From an uncultured Porphyromonas sp. (GTDB lineage: Bacteria; Bacteroidota; Bacteroidia; Bacteroidales; Porphyromonadaceae), in the NCBI GenBank assembly GCA_900539765.1, contig UQDF01000029.1:1-25519 (forward strand): a stretch of DNA of 25,519 nt. The letters are read 5' to 3'. A model generated the notes under the pieces. The model did not search any database, was not told where the DNA came from, and saw nothing but the letters and a program-made list of their open reading frames with translations. Below are positions 7,809-16,500 of the stretch, in pieces (position 1 is the stretch's first letter; each line of letters starts with the position of its first letter). The position numbers and the translations under genes were made by a program.

Positions 7809-8660
7809 CTAGAGCAGGTGGCGCTCAGCGTGATAGGAGGAGCGCACCAGAGGTCCGCTCTCCACATGGCGGAAGCCCTTGTCCAAGGCTATCTCACGAA
7901 GCTCGGCAAAGCGGTCGGGATGCACATACTCCTGCACGGGATAGTGACGACGGGTGGGCTGGAGGTACTGACCTAGCGTGAGGATACTACAATCTACCCG
8001 ACGCAGATCATCCATCGTCTCGAGGATCTCCTCCTGCGTCTCGCCGAGACCGAGCATCAGCCCCGTCTTAGCGGGCAGCCCCGTCTCAGCGATCTGTGCC
8101 AAGACGGAGAGACTGCAGTCATAAGTAGCTCGGCTGCGCACCACGGGCGTGAGCCGTCGCACCGTCTCCATATTGTGTGCCACCACCTCGGGGCGCTCCT
8201 GTAGGATCGGTGCAATGAGCTCTGCCTGCCCGTCGAAGTCTGGTATCAGCACCTCGATCGTAACGCCAGGACACAGCTCACGTATCTGTCGTATCGTCTC
8301 GACCCAGTGGGCACTCCCCTTGTCGGGCAGATCGTCGCGATCCACACTGGTGACCACCGCATGCTTGAGACCTAGCGCACGGACACTCTCAGCGACGTGA
8401 CGAGGCTCCTCAGGGTCTAGAGGTAGCGGGCGACCCGTCTCTGTATTGCAAAACTTACAAGCTCGTGTGCAGATCGCTCCACCGATCATAAAGGTAGCGG
8501 TGCCTCGTGACCAGCACTCACCCTGATTAGGACAGCGACCGCTCGTGCAGATCGTGTGCAGACAATGCTGCTGCAGCACCGCACGCGTCTCGTCGTAGGT
8601 TACATCGCTACCGAGCTTGATCTTGAGCCACTCAGGCTTACGTATGTGGGGTTGCTTCAT
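7809..8660 (-). CDS. lipA: Lipoyl synthase LipA
   Basis: A radical-SAM enzyme that inserts two sulfurs into protein-bound octanoyl groups to make the lipoyl cofactor of 2-oxoacid dehydrogenases and the glycine cleavage system. The 283-residue protein carries both iron-sulfur motifs: the auxiliary cluster Cys38, Cys43 and Cys49 in CTSGRCPNQGEC, and the radical-SAM CxxxCxxC at Cys64, Cys68 and Cys71 (CTRACKFC). The C-terminal RSSYHA, whose serine ligates the auxiliary cluster in LipA, is present. It starts 18 bases after the dpp stop, so the two are probably cotranscribed. Transcription ends at the hairpin about 30 bases downstream. Everything needed for activity appears intact. Confidence 0.96.
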   Translation of the reverse strand: MKQPHIRKPEWLKIKLGSDVTYDETRAVLQQHCLHTICTSGRCPNQGECWSRGTATFMIGGAICTRACKFCNTETGRPLPLDPEEPRHVAESVRALGLKHAVVTSVDRDDLPDKGSAHWVETIRQIRELCPGVTIEVLIPDFDGQAELIAPILQERPEVVAHNMETVRRLTPVVRSRATYDCSLSVLAQIAETGLPAKTGLMLGLGETQEEILETMDDLRRVDCSILTLGQYLQPTRRHYPVQEYVHPDRFAELREIALDKGFRHVESGPLVRSSYHAERHLL

Positions 8661-8678
8661 CAGCTCTATCGCTAAAAG

Positions 8679-10844
8679 TTATTTAAGCTTACGATCGAGG
8701 AAGTCGATGATGCGACTGTAAAGGTGCTGCCTGTTGTTACCTCCGTAGATGCTGTGATCCTTGTCGGTATAGGTCGCCATCTCAAAGGGTATGTCGGCCT
8801 TGACCAGCTCAGTGGCTAGGCGCATCGTGTTTTGCAGATGCACATTGTCATCAGCCGTGCCGTGAATGACCAGCAGATCGCCATGTAGGTTGTGTGCGAT
8901 AGGTAGGACTGAGGAAGCGTCATAACCCTTGTTATTGACCTGTGGAGTCGCCATAAAGCGCTCTGTGTAAACCGTGTCGTAAAAGCGCCAGTCGGTCACA
9001 GGAGCCACAGCTACACCAGCACGAAACGCCTTGCCTCGGCAGAGCGACATAAGCGCATTGTACCCGCCGTAGCTCCAGCCGAAGATAGCGATCCGATCTC
9101 CATCGATATAGCTAAACTGCTTGGGCAGCGCCTCAGCAGCTGCGATCTGGTCGCTACTCTCCCGCAGACCGAGCTCACGATAGGTGCACTTGCGCCACTC
9201 GGTGCCACGGCCACCTGTACCACGTCCGTCCACACAGACGACTACATAGCCAGCCTGCGCCAGAGCATACTCCCAGCCGATGTAAAACTGATCCAGCACC
9301 TCCTGCGAGTCGGGACCACTGTACTGATGCATTACCGTGGGGTAACGCTTGCTCGCGTCAAAGTGTGGCGGACGGATCATCCAGCCATGGAGCGTGCGTC
9401 CAGGAGCTACCTCAATGGTAAAGAACTCCTTGTCGTTGTAGTCATACCCCTTGAGCTTAGCGACCAGCTGCGCATTGTCTTCGAGCGTACGGATCACCTT
9501 GCCCTCCTTTGCCGTGCGGATTGTCGTAATGGTAGGCGTCTTAGCATTGCTATAGCTATTGATGAAGTAACTATAGTCTTGCGTGAAGCTAGCGCGATTG
9601 ATGCCAGCCTCTCCCGCCAAGACAGTCGTCTTGCCCCGTGGGGTCGTCTTAAGGACTCGTCTCTGGGTAGGCGTCTCGTCAGCAGCCTGGTAGTAGACGT
9701 TGCCCTCGCTGTCACAGCCGTAGAAGTTGATAATGTCCCACTCACCCTGCGTCAGGCGCTGCTGGAGCGCTCCATTCGTGCCATACTTATAGAGCTGCGT
9801 AGAGCCGTCCCGCTCGCTCAGCATGACGATGCCATCGGAGACGAAGCGCATAGAGTTGATAAACTCATTGTTAATATATCGCGGGTCTTGCTCACGAAGG
9901 GTCAGTCGAGGCGTACGGCTCTTCGGATTGATGCGGTACACCTTGAGATCGTTTTGCAGACGATTGAGCGTGACAGCGGCTAGATCACTACCCCAGCCGG
10001 TGAAGACGATGCGGGGTATGTATCCGTCCGCATCGAGTGGTAGCTCCACCCGATCGATGCGCTTGAGCTCAAGGTTGTAGAGGTGCAGCGAGACGGTTGA
10101 GTTTTGCTCTCCCACCTTCGGATACTTATAGACGTAGTCCGTGGGATAGAGTCCGTCTCCGTAGATCGGCATCGAGTAAGCCTTCACCTGACTCTCATCA
10201 CTGCGTACGAAGGCGAGGAAGTCGCTCTGGGGGCTCCACTCCATCAGGCGTGTCGTGCTAAACTCCTCCTCGTAGACCCAGTCGGTCGATCCGTTGATCA
10301 CCTCATTGCGCTTACCATCTGTGGTGACCTGCACCTCTGAGTTGAAGTCAAACTTCTTGATATATATATTATTGTCTCTGACGAAAGCGACCATCCGCCC
10401 ATCAGGACTGAAGGTGGGGATCATGATCTCACCCTCTGTGAGTGGTTCACACAGGTTGCGACGCACATCGTAGTGGGTAGCTCGTAGCGTGTAGGAGCGT
10501 CGGTAGATAGGCTGTATGTCGGTGTAGATCAGGATGTGATGTCCCGAGGGAGCTATGTCGTAGTCCCAGATCGCTTGGAGATCGCACTCACGAGCGGTCG
10601 CAATGTCAAAAAGCGTATCGACAGCCCGTCCCGTAGCGTACTCATACTTGACAATGCGCTGGTAGTCATCGCTGATGAGCGTGTAGTGCTTGCCATCGGG
10701 TAGCGAGCGAAAGCCGTTGCCAGCACCACGAGCAGCAAATGCGCCTGAGGTGACCTCGGGCAGGGTGATCTCTCGCTGCTGCTGGGCAACGAGTGTGAGC
10801 GAGCAGAGGAGTATGAGGGTGGTAAAGAGTGTGCGGGTACGCAT
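8679..10844 (-). CDS. dpp4: Dipeptidyl peptidase IV (S9B serine peptidase)
   Basis: An exported exopeptidase that removes X-Pro (and X-Ala) dipeptides from peptide N-termini. In asaccharolytic, peptide-feeding Porphyromonas such enzymes supply dipeptides as nutrients. The 721-residue product has a signal peptide ending near LVAQQQ, a beta-propeller domain with the double-Glu motif in DWVYEEEF that holds the substrate amino terminus, and a C-terminal alpha/beta hydrolase. The catalytic triad is Ser591 in GWSYGGYNA, Asp665 in HGTADDNVH and His697 in DKDHSIYGG. Length and Ser position are close to those I recall for P. gingivalis DPP-IV (723 residues, Ser593). An array of seven 7-base repeats begins 3 bases upstream of its ATG. 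lipA lies 18 bases downstream. Confidence 0.95.
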   Translation of the reverse strand: MRTRTLFTTLILLCSLTLVAQQQREITLPEVTSGAFAARGAGNGFRSLPDGKHYTLISDDYQRIVKYEYATGRAVDTLFDIATARECDLQAIWDYDIAPSGHHILIYTDIQPIYRRSYTLRATHYDVRRNLCEPLTEGEIMIPTFSPDGRMVAFVRDNNIYIKKFDFNSEVQVTTDGKRNEVINGSTDWVYEEEFSTTRLMEWSPQSDFLAFVRSDESQVKAYSMPIYGDGLYPTDYVYKYPKVGEQNSTVSLHLYNLELKRIDRVELPLDADGYIPRIVFTGWGSDLAAVTLNRLQNDLKVYRINPKSRTPRLTLREQDPRYINNEFINSMRFVSDGIVMLSERDGSTQLYKYGTNGALQQRLTQGEWDIINFYGCDSEGNVYYQAADETPTQRRVLKTTPRGKTTVLAGEAGINRASFTQDYSYFINSYSNAKTPTITTIRTAKEGKVIRTLEDNAQLVAKLKGYDYNDKEFFTIEVAPGRTLHGWMIRPPHFDASKRYPTVMHQYSGPDSQEVLDQFYIGWEYALAQAGYVVVCVDGRGTGGRGTEWRKCTYRELGLRESSDQIAAAEALPKQFSYIDGDRIAIFGWSYGGYNALMSLCRGKAFRAGVAVAPVTDWRFYDTVYTERFMATPQVNNKGYDASSVLPIAHNLHGDLLVIHGTADDNVHLQNTMRLATELVKADIPFEMATYTDKDHSIYGGNNRQHLYSRIIDFLDRKLK

Positions 10845-10846
10845 AG

Positions 10847-10895
10847 ATTAGAGATTAGAGATTAGAGGTTAGAGATTAGAAGTTAGAGGTTAGAG
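10847..10895 (-). repeat. Heptad array directly before dpp
   Basis: Seven tandem 7-base units of RTTAGAR on the + strand (three ATTAGAG, then GTTAGAG, ATTAGAA, GTTAGAG, GTTAGAG). In the sense direction of dpp this is a run of CTCTAAY units ending 2 bases before the ATG. Related arrays occur at 11977-11990, 13454-13481 and 19440-19481. It would lie in the 5' leader of dpp, where a change in unit number could alter translation. Confidence 0.85.
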
Positions 10896-10901
10896 GCAAG
10901 A

Positions 10902-10938
10902 CCATAGCGTAGACCCTGCGAGAGGATCTACGCTATGG
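10902..10938 (-). terminator. Strong hairpin after META copy 1
   Basis: CCATAGCGTAGA (10902-10913) and TCTACGCTATGG (10927-10938) form a perfect 12-bp stem around a 13-base loop, 26 bases beyond the META copy 1 stop on the - strand. No long U-tract follows, so it may act as a partial terminator or a 3'-end stabiliser between META and dpp. An equivalent hairpin lies 1095 bases away at 11997-12033, because it is part of the duplicated unit. Confidence 0.6.
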
Positions 10939-10963
10939 CGATATATTGTGAAGAGCGGGGGGA

Positions 10964-11401
10964 TTACTTGCGCTTGAAGGTCAGGCTAGGCTGACCCGAA
11001 GCATCGTGCGTCGAGTAGAGCTTGAGCGTGTTCGCACCATCCATACGAAAGGCCTTAGCCTCTTGTAGAGCTGCTAGGAAGATACGCTCGTACATCATAT
11101 TGGGACAAGCCATACGAGTAGCCATAATGTCTCCAATCTTGATGCGTCCGTCAGAGTACATCATACACTCGCCACCATAGCTATTGCAGGCAGCTTGTCC
11201 AGAGATACTCGCTTTGCTGATGCTGATAGTAGCTGTCTGGAACGCATCCTCATTGATCTCGATGCCATCCATATGGGTGAGTTCCCAGGAGCTACCATCG
11301 AGTGAAGCTAGATTGATCTTGCTACTATTCTTACAAGTACCGCAGCTGACGCAGAGTAGCGTGGTCAGCAGGAGTAGTGCTACAAGATAGATTCTCTTCA
11401 T
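10964..11401 (-). CDS. META-domain (DUF306/HslJ-like) lipoprotein, copy 1
   Basis: A 145-residue predicted lipoprotein. It has a hydrophobic signal and lipobox with Cys20 (VSC-G), then a single META domain shown by SSWELTHMDG (37-46), GQAACNSYGGE (68-78) and TRMACP (95-100), followed by an amphipathic stretch through FLAALQEAKAF. META-domain proteins are envelope-associated; the E. coli relative HslJ is linked to heat and novobiocin resistance. The biochemical role is not established. It starts 28 bases after the defective murI copy. It is 132/145 identical to copy 2, with the first 53 residues identical. This copy keeps the family TRMACP motif, unlike copy 2. Confidence 0.85.
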   Translation of the reverse strand: MKRIYLVALLLLTTLLCVSCGTCKNSSKINLASLDGSSWELTHMDGIEINEDAFQTATISISKASISGQAACNSYGGECMMYSDGRIKIGDIMATRMACPNMMYERIFLAALQEAKAFRMDGANTLKLYSTHDASGQPSLTFKRK

Positions 11402-11429
11402 AGTGATTCGTTTTGCTATTTGTTATTCG

Positions 11430-11894
11430 TTAGTATTGTGATAGAGACAGATGCTCTACCGATATGGGTGTGTCAAAGAATATGGATGCCGTACGAGAGA
11501 AGCGCTCTGTCTGCTCCGTCGTGTAGTAACGTGTCGTGCCACCACGCGTGAGCTGAGCCGTCATCTCGGGGTGACGTACGAGGTACTCCTCAAGAGACTT
11601 AGCGACCAGTTCGCCCTGAGCCACTACCTTGATCGAGGGAGTGAGCAGGCGCTGTATCTTAGGCATCAGTATCGGGTAGTGGGTGCAGCCGAGGATGATC
11701 GTATCAATCTTCTCGTCCTGTGCCAAGAGTCGCTCCAGATGCTTGCGCACGAAGAAGTCCGTCCCTGGGCTATCGCTCTCGCCCGTCTCCACGATAGGCA
11801 CCCACAGCGGGCAAGCCTCCTGCAGTTTACGCAGGATTGTCAATCCTCCGCACCCTGAGTCAAAAACCCCGATCGGGCCCTTTATCTGCTGCAT
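11430..11894 (-). pseudogene. Glutamate racemase copy with internal 127-residue deletion
   Basis: An in-frame deletion derivative of the murI at 12525-13370: 154 codons, joining Glu26 directly to Ala154 of the full protein. The deletion is exactly 381 bases and is flanked in the intact copy by CTCCTG at 12912-12917 and 13293-13298; one copy remains here. The lost segment contains the DNARSPYG motif and the first catalytic cysteine (ACNTASA). The second cysteine motif, GCTHYP, remains. One-base racemization chemistry needs both cysteines, so the product should be inactive as a racemase. Its upstream -7 box is TCCCTTTG instead of TACCTTTG. The frame is still open, so a small protein could be made; a residual role cannot be excluded. 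Confidence 0.88.
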
Positions 11895-11976
11895 CTGTGT
11901 ATACTATATATTATAGTGTCTAGCTCTAAAAACGGGAGTCGCTCTCGCAACTCCACTCCAAAGGGACGAAAAAGAG

Positions 11977-11990
11977 GTTAGAGACTAGAG
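11977..11990 (-). repeat. Short heptad array between the two duplicated units
   Basis: Two units, GTTAGAG and ACTAGAG, lie where the first META-murI unit meets the second. They are followed by the same GCAAGACCATAGCG sequence that follows the array at 10847-10895. This places heptad repeats at the junctions of the tandem duplication. Confidence 0.65.
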
Positions 11991-11996
11991 GCAAGA

Positions 11997-12033
11997 CCAT
12001 AGCGTAGACCCAGCGAGAGGATCTACGCTATGG
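11997..12033 (-). terminator. Strong hairpin after META copy 2
   Basis: The same perfect 12-bp stem as at 10902-10938 (CCATAGCGTAGA with TCTACGCTATGG), 1095 bases further on. It ends the murI-META2 transcription unit on the - strand and would limit read-through into the defective murI copy. No extended U-tract follows. Confidence 0.6.
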
Positions 12034-12058
12034 CTATATGTCGTGACGGGCGTGGAGA

Positions 12059-12496
12059 TTACTTGCGCTTGAAGATTAGGCTAGGCTGCCCCGAAGCATC
12101 GTGCGTCGAGTAGAGCTTGAGTGTGTTCGAACCATCCATACGAAAGGCCTTAGCCTCCTGCAGAGCTGCTAGGAAGATACTTTCGTACATCATATTGTGA
12201 CAATCCATCAGGGTAGACATCATATCTCCGATCTTGATGCGCCCGTCAGAGTGCATTATACACTCACCGCCATAGCTATTGCAAGCAGCCTGCCCAGAGA
12301 TACGTGCTCCGCTGATGCTGATAGTAGCTGTCTGGAGTGCGTCTTCATTGATCTCGATGCCATCCATATGGGTGAGTTCCCAGGAGCTACCATCGAGTGA
12401 AGCTAGATTGATCTTGCTACTATTCTTACAAGTACCGCAGCTGACGCAGAGTAGCGTGGTCAGCAGGAGTAGTGCTACAAGATAGATTCTCTTCAT
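12059..12496 (-). CDS. META-domain (DUF306/HslJ-like) lipoprotein, copy 2
   Basis: The tandem paralogue of the lipoprotein at 10964-11401, also 145 residues with the same signal and lipobox Cys20. Thirteen residues differ, all after residue 53. They include the family motif TRMACP, which here reads TLMDCH, and KAS changed to GAR at 63-65. The change of several conserved positions suggests relaxed constraint or a new specificity in this copy. It starts 28 bases after the intact murI stop and is probably cotranscribed with it. Fold assignment is good; function is unknown. Confidence 0.83.
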   Translation of the reverse strand: MKRIYLVALLLLTTLLCVSCGTCKNSSKINLASLDGSSWELTHMDGIEINEDALQTATISISGARISGQAACNSYGGECIMHSDGRIKIGDMMSTLMDCHNMMYESIFLAALQEAKAFRMDGSNTLKLYSTHDASGQPSLIFKRK

Positions 12497-12524
12497 AGTG
12501 ATTCGTTTTGCTATTTGTTATTCG

Positions 12525-13370
12525 TTAGTATTGTGATAGAGACAGATGCTCTACCGATATGGGTGTGTCAAAGAATATGGATGCCGTACGAGAGAAGCGC
12601 TCTGTCTGCTCCGTCGTGTAGTAACGTGTCGTGCCACCACGCGTGAGCTGAGCCGTCATCTCGGGGTGACGTACGAGGTACTCCTCAAGAGACTTAGCGA
12701 CCAGTTCGCCCTGAGCCACTACCTTGATCGAGGGAGTGAGCAGGCGCTGTATCTTAGGCATCAGTATCGGGTAGTGGGTGCAGCCGAGGATGATCGTATC
12801 AATCTTCTCGTCCTGTGCCAAGAGTCGCTCCAGATGCTTGCGCACGAAGAAGTCCGTCCCTGGGCTATCGCTCTCGCCTGTCTCCACGATAGGCACCCAA
12901 AGCGGGCAAGCCTCCTGGACGACCGTAACATCGGGGTAGAGCTTGTGTATCTCAGCCACATAGCTCTCACTAGAGACAGTACCCTCAGTAGCGAGGATAC
13001 CCACATGCTTGGTACCTGTGAGCGTGTCGATGCACTCGACCGTCGGGCGGATAATCCCCAGGACACGACGACGCATCGAACCTCCGTCGAGCTTGGGCAG
13101 ATCCTCTTGCTGTATCTGTCGGAGCGCCTTCGCCGAGGCGGTGTTGCAAGCGAGGATGACCAGCGGACAGCCAAGGTCAAAGAGTCGCTCGACCGCCTCT
13201 CTCGTAAACTGGTAGACCACGCGCATAGACCGCGAACCATAAGGCGAACGCGCATTATCGCCAAGATAAACGAAGTCGTACTGAGGTAATTGCTCCTGCA
13301 GTTTACGTAGGATCGTCAATCCTCCGTACCCTGAGTCAAAAACCCCGATCGGACCCTCTATCTGCTGCAT
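12525..13370 (-). CDS. murI: Glutamate racemase MurI (intact copy)
   Basis: This cytoplasmic enzyme makes D-glutamate for peptidoglycan. The 281-residue protein has the full set of family motifs: FDSGYGGLT (11-19), DNARSPYG (38-45), first catalytic cysteine Cys75 in ACNTASA, ILATEGTV (125-132) and second catalytic cysteine Cys197 in GCTHYP. Length is normal. A Bacteroidota -7 box, TACCTTTG on the - strand (13436-13443), lies 65 bases upstream of the ATG, preceded by a short heptad array. META copy 2 follows 28 bases downstream. It shares a 534-base block of complete identity with the defective copy (12345-12878 against 11250-11783). As the only complete murI seen here it is presumably essential. 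Confidence 0.95.
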   Translation of the reverse strand: MQQIEGPIGVFDSGYGGLTILRKLQEQLPQYDFVYLGDNARSPYGSRSMRVVYQFTREAVERLFDLGCPLVILACNTASAKALRQIQQEDLPKLDGGSMRRRVLGIIRPTVECIDTLTGTKHVGILATEGTVSSESYVAEIHKLYPDVTVVQEACPLWVPIVETGESDSPGTDFFVRKHLERLLAQDEKIDTIILGCTHYPILMPKIQRLLTPSIKVVAQGELVAKSLEEYLVRHPEMTAQLTRGGTTRYYTTEQTERFSRTASIFFDTPISVEHLSLSQY

Positions 13371-13435
13371 CTGTGTATACTATATATTAATAGTGTCTAG
13401 CTCTAAAAACGGAAGTCGCTCTCACAACTCCACTC

Positions 13436-13443
13436 CAAAGGTA
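13436..13443 (-). promoter_or_regulatory. Promoter -7 box for murI
   Basis: The - strand reads TACCTTTG, an exact match to the Bacteroidota -7 consensus TAnnTTTG. It is preceded by TTTTTCG, as in many promoters of the phylum. No clear TTTG -33 box is seen; the corresponding region is occupied by CTCTAAY heptads. The equivalent site of the defective copy (11959-11966) reads TCCCTTTG. Confidence 0.65.
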
Positions 13444-13453
13444 CGAAAAAGAT

Positions 13454-13481
13454 GTTAGAGGTTAGAGATTAGAGGTTAGGT
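13454..13481 (-). repeat. Heptad array upstream of the murI promoter
   Basis: Units GTTAGAG, GTTAGAG, ATTAGAG and the degenerate GTTAGGT on the + strand. On the murI strand they lie about 11-38 bases upstream of the TACCTTTG box, which is the -33 region of the promoter rather than the leader. This differs from dpp and the gene at 19487, where the arrays touch the start codon. Confidence 0.7.
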
Positions 13482-13518
13482 CCTAGTAGCACTAGTATCT
13501 TTAGCCAACAGCCAACAG

Positions 13519-16500
13519 CTAATCGCCAACTACGACTACACGACGGCTCCCCAGTACTGTGGCGAGGATGTATGTGCCACTAGGTAGATGTGCCAGGCTG
13601 AGCTGGAGCTGACCTTCGGCCGGTGTAACAGCTTGCAACAGTCGCTCTCCCTGCAGCGTGTAGAGCGTCACGGGGCTTGCAGTAGGTAGCCCCACCACTG
13701 TGAGCTGATCACGTACCGGCATAGGATAGAGCGACCACTCCTCCTGCGGGGTCGGGGCATCGACCGCTAGGTAAGCATTGCCACTCTGATCGGTGACCGT
13801 CCAGCCACGCTGTGCAGCTATCTTTACCTGCTCTGCTGTACAGACGTTGCCCTCTAGATCAGGTCTGGAGGTATCGATAAGTGCTATGGTACCACGAGTG
13901 GTAGCTGAGCGGTCGGGAAGAGACTGGAGCATCTCGGTCATCGCCTCGCCTCTGATCTTGCTGCGACAGAGCGACACGTGCTCTAGATCGGGCGAAGCGT
14001 GCGAGAAGTCAGCCTCTACGATCTCTTTGGTCTCCAGGTCGTTGTCAAAGATGAGCGAAGTGAAAGCTCCGATGATGGCGGTACGCCCCTTGTCGACAGC
14101 TCCGAAGATATTGTAGACGCCATCTTCGTGAGATATGGACGAGGGCTGCCACCCGTAGATGCGGATCATACCAGGAGTGGCAATCTGAGCTGAGAGGATG
14201 TACGGATTCTCAAACTCCTTCTCGAGGGAGACGTAATGCTCCTCGTCAATAGCTGGCGAGAGCTGGTCTACAGTAACTATGGGCAGGATTAACTGGAACT
14301 CTCGCTCTCCATAGTAGAACTGCCCATCATCCTCTATGACATCAGATAGTCGGACTAGGAGAGAGTACTTTTGCCCTTCGATCATCGAGTCCCAAAGAGA
14401 TGGATCTATACTATACTGGACCGACCCATGAGCCTCTAGATCCTTAAAGAGATTCTGACCTTTACTCAGTAGATAGGCACCTCCATTCGCAAGTTGTAAG
14501 AGTGCCCAGTCTAGCACTAGATAGCTTCTCGCTTGATCTCCCTGATTGGTTATCTCGAAGTCCATAGAGGTCATCCCAGGGGTATACTCTATAGCCCCCA
14601 TCATGGATCGCCTAGCGAGGCACTTGATCGTAGCAGCGGAAATCGACCTCTGAGATGGTAGTACCTCCAGACGCTGCGGAGAGCGTAAAGAGTAGCCACT
14701 ATCGGAGCCACCTACATCTAAATAGGTCCCCTTGAGGATGATATTGCCCTTAGTGCCAGCGGGAAGAGGCAGCTTTGAGATCTCTAGTGGCACCTGCTGT
14801 TGCTCTTGGGCAGTCATCAAGGCTGAGAGGGAGCCGATAGGGGTAAGATCGCCCTTCATATCCTCAAAGTAGCAGGTCCATGTGGAGTAATACTCCTCCT
14901 TGCCAAGGTTGTCGATGCCGAGCGTGAGCGAACTCTTGCTGTAGCCTCGCAAGTTAGGATCTATAACATCTTTCAAAGCAAGCTGTGGCTCCAAGCTTCG
15001 CAATTCGCAACTAGCCTTGCCCTCAGCATCGAAGGTGACAAGCACCTCAGAGACACCTCCGTTGGAGTGCTGTACGGGAATCATCTTCCCGTCATCGCCT
15101 TCATAAGCAAGAGTCACGACGTAGCTCGCACTCCGTGTGGGGAGTCCTAAGTCTGGTAGGTTAGCGGAGGGAATCTTGTGTCGCTGGTTATGATAGTAGA
15201 CATAATAGTCTCGCATCTTTAGCTCTTGTTCATCACTGAGAGCTCCGTAATAGGTCTGTGCACCTTCCTCAGAGGGCGTTATAGAGAGACAGAACTTCGT
15301 CTTATACCTCAGTGCAGAGGTTAGCTCGAGGAGTGCGTTTTGAAGTTTAATCGTTGCATTGTCCTTACAAGACACCTCTAGGTAGTGAGCCGATATAGAC
15401 TCGCCACCAATAGGCTGAGAGGAGCCATCACGATCAGGCTCTATACCGACCATAATCTCCTGATAGTTATTGTATCCATCGTATGAACTACCACCACCAG
15501 TACCCAGCACATCGGGATTGATCGCATAGAGGAGGAAGTACCCATTGGCTATGCCGTCCCATCCGAGATTGATGTGGAAGTAGCCGTCCTGCTTATAGCC
15601 ATCGCATACGAAGGCGTGACCGACCGTACTACTAGCACCAGCGTAGTAGATGGGGCGCCCCTCGTTGAGCTCTGTAGCGATGATGTCCATCCAATCCGCT
15701 ATCGTATAGTTCATACGACTGAGCAACTGGATACTCTTCTTATACTTAAAGTACTTCTGCAGTCCTTCTCTAGGAAACTGAGAGATCGTACCACTACCCT
15801 GAGGGCTATACTGCATTCGTGAGATAACTCCTACGTGATAGCTCAGCGTGGAGAGCGCATTGACGACAGGTTGAGCTGCGTAGTCTCGATCAGGCTGTCC
15901 AGGCATATGTGCCCAGTCGTAGTTGTACTGTGAGAAGTCTACACGATGATTGGTACCATCGTTCTCGGTATAGGCGCAGATGCCCTCACCCTGGTTAGGC
16001 CACTGGTGATAGCGAAGGATCTGAGCGAGTGCCGTCGCTACGCAACCCACGACAGAGCGACCACCCTCCTTCTCGGGACAAAGCGTATTGAAGGGGTAAC
16101 CCTGCCCCCACTGAATATCGTCCAAAAGAGGAGCCACACCCTCAGGACGTAGCTGTGTGGTGCGTGGCATCTCTACGGGCTTGCCACGCTCTACCAAAGC
16201 ATGTAGCCCTGCACGTACCTGAGCGAGAAACGAAGCCATATGCTCTGGCTGCTCCTCATCTGGAAGAAAGGCTCCATCATCAGCATAAGCAATCACCTCA
16301 GGTAGCAGATCGTCGCCCGAGATCATCACATAGCCTCGTCCGCTACCTATATTATATACGTAATAGGCGGAGGCTACTATCTGCACGGCGGGTGCCATCG
16401 TCTGGTGACGTACGGAGAGCTCATCAGCGCCAGTGGCTGGAGCCGACACGAGTGTCAGCAAGGGCGCAGAGGCTGAGCGTAGTGCTGCTAACTCGCTACG

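Noticed and set aside
9327..9983. 218-codon open frame on the + strand antisense to dpp
   Set aside because: It is opposite a well-supported DPP-IV gene with all catalytic motifs, and its translation shows no recognisable family.
10847..10895. CRISPR-like array
   Set aside because: The units are 7 bases with no spacers and no cas genes are present; it is a simple tandem repeat.
12546..13289. 247-codon open frame on the + strand antisense to murI
   Set aside because: It mirrors the coding frame of murI, is duplicated only because murI is, and has Arg/Leu-rich shadow composition.
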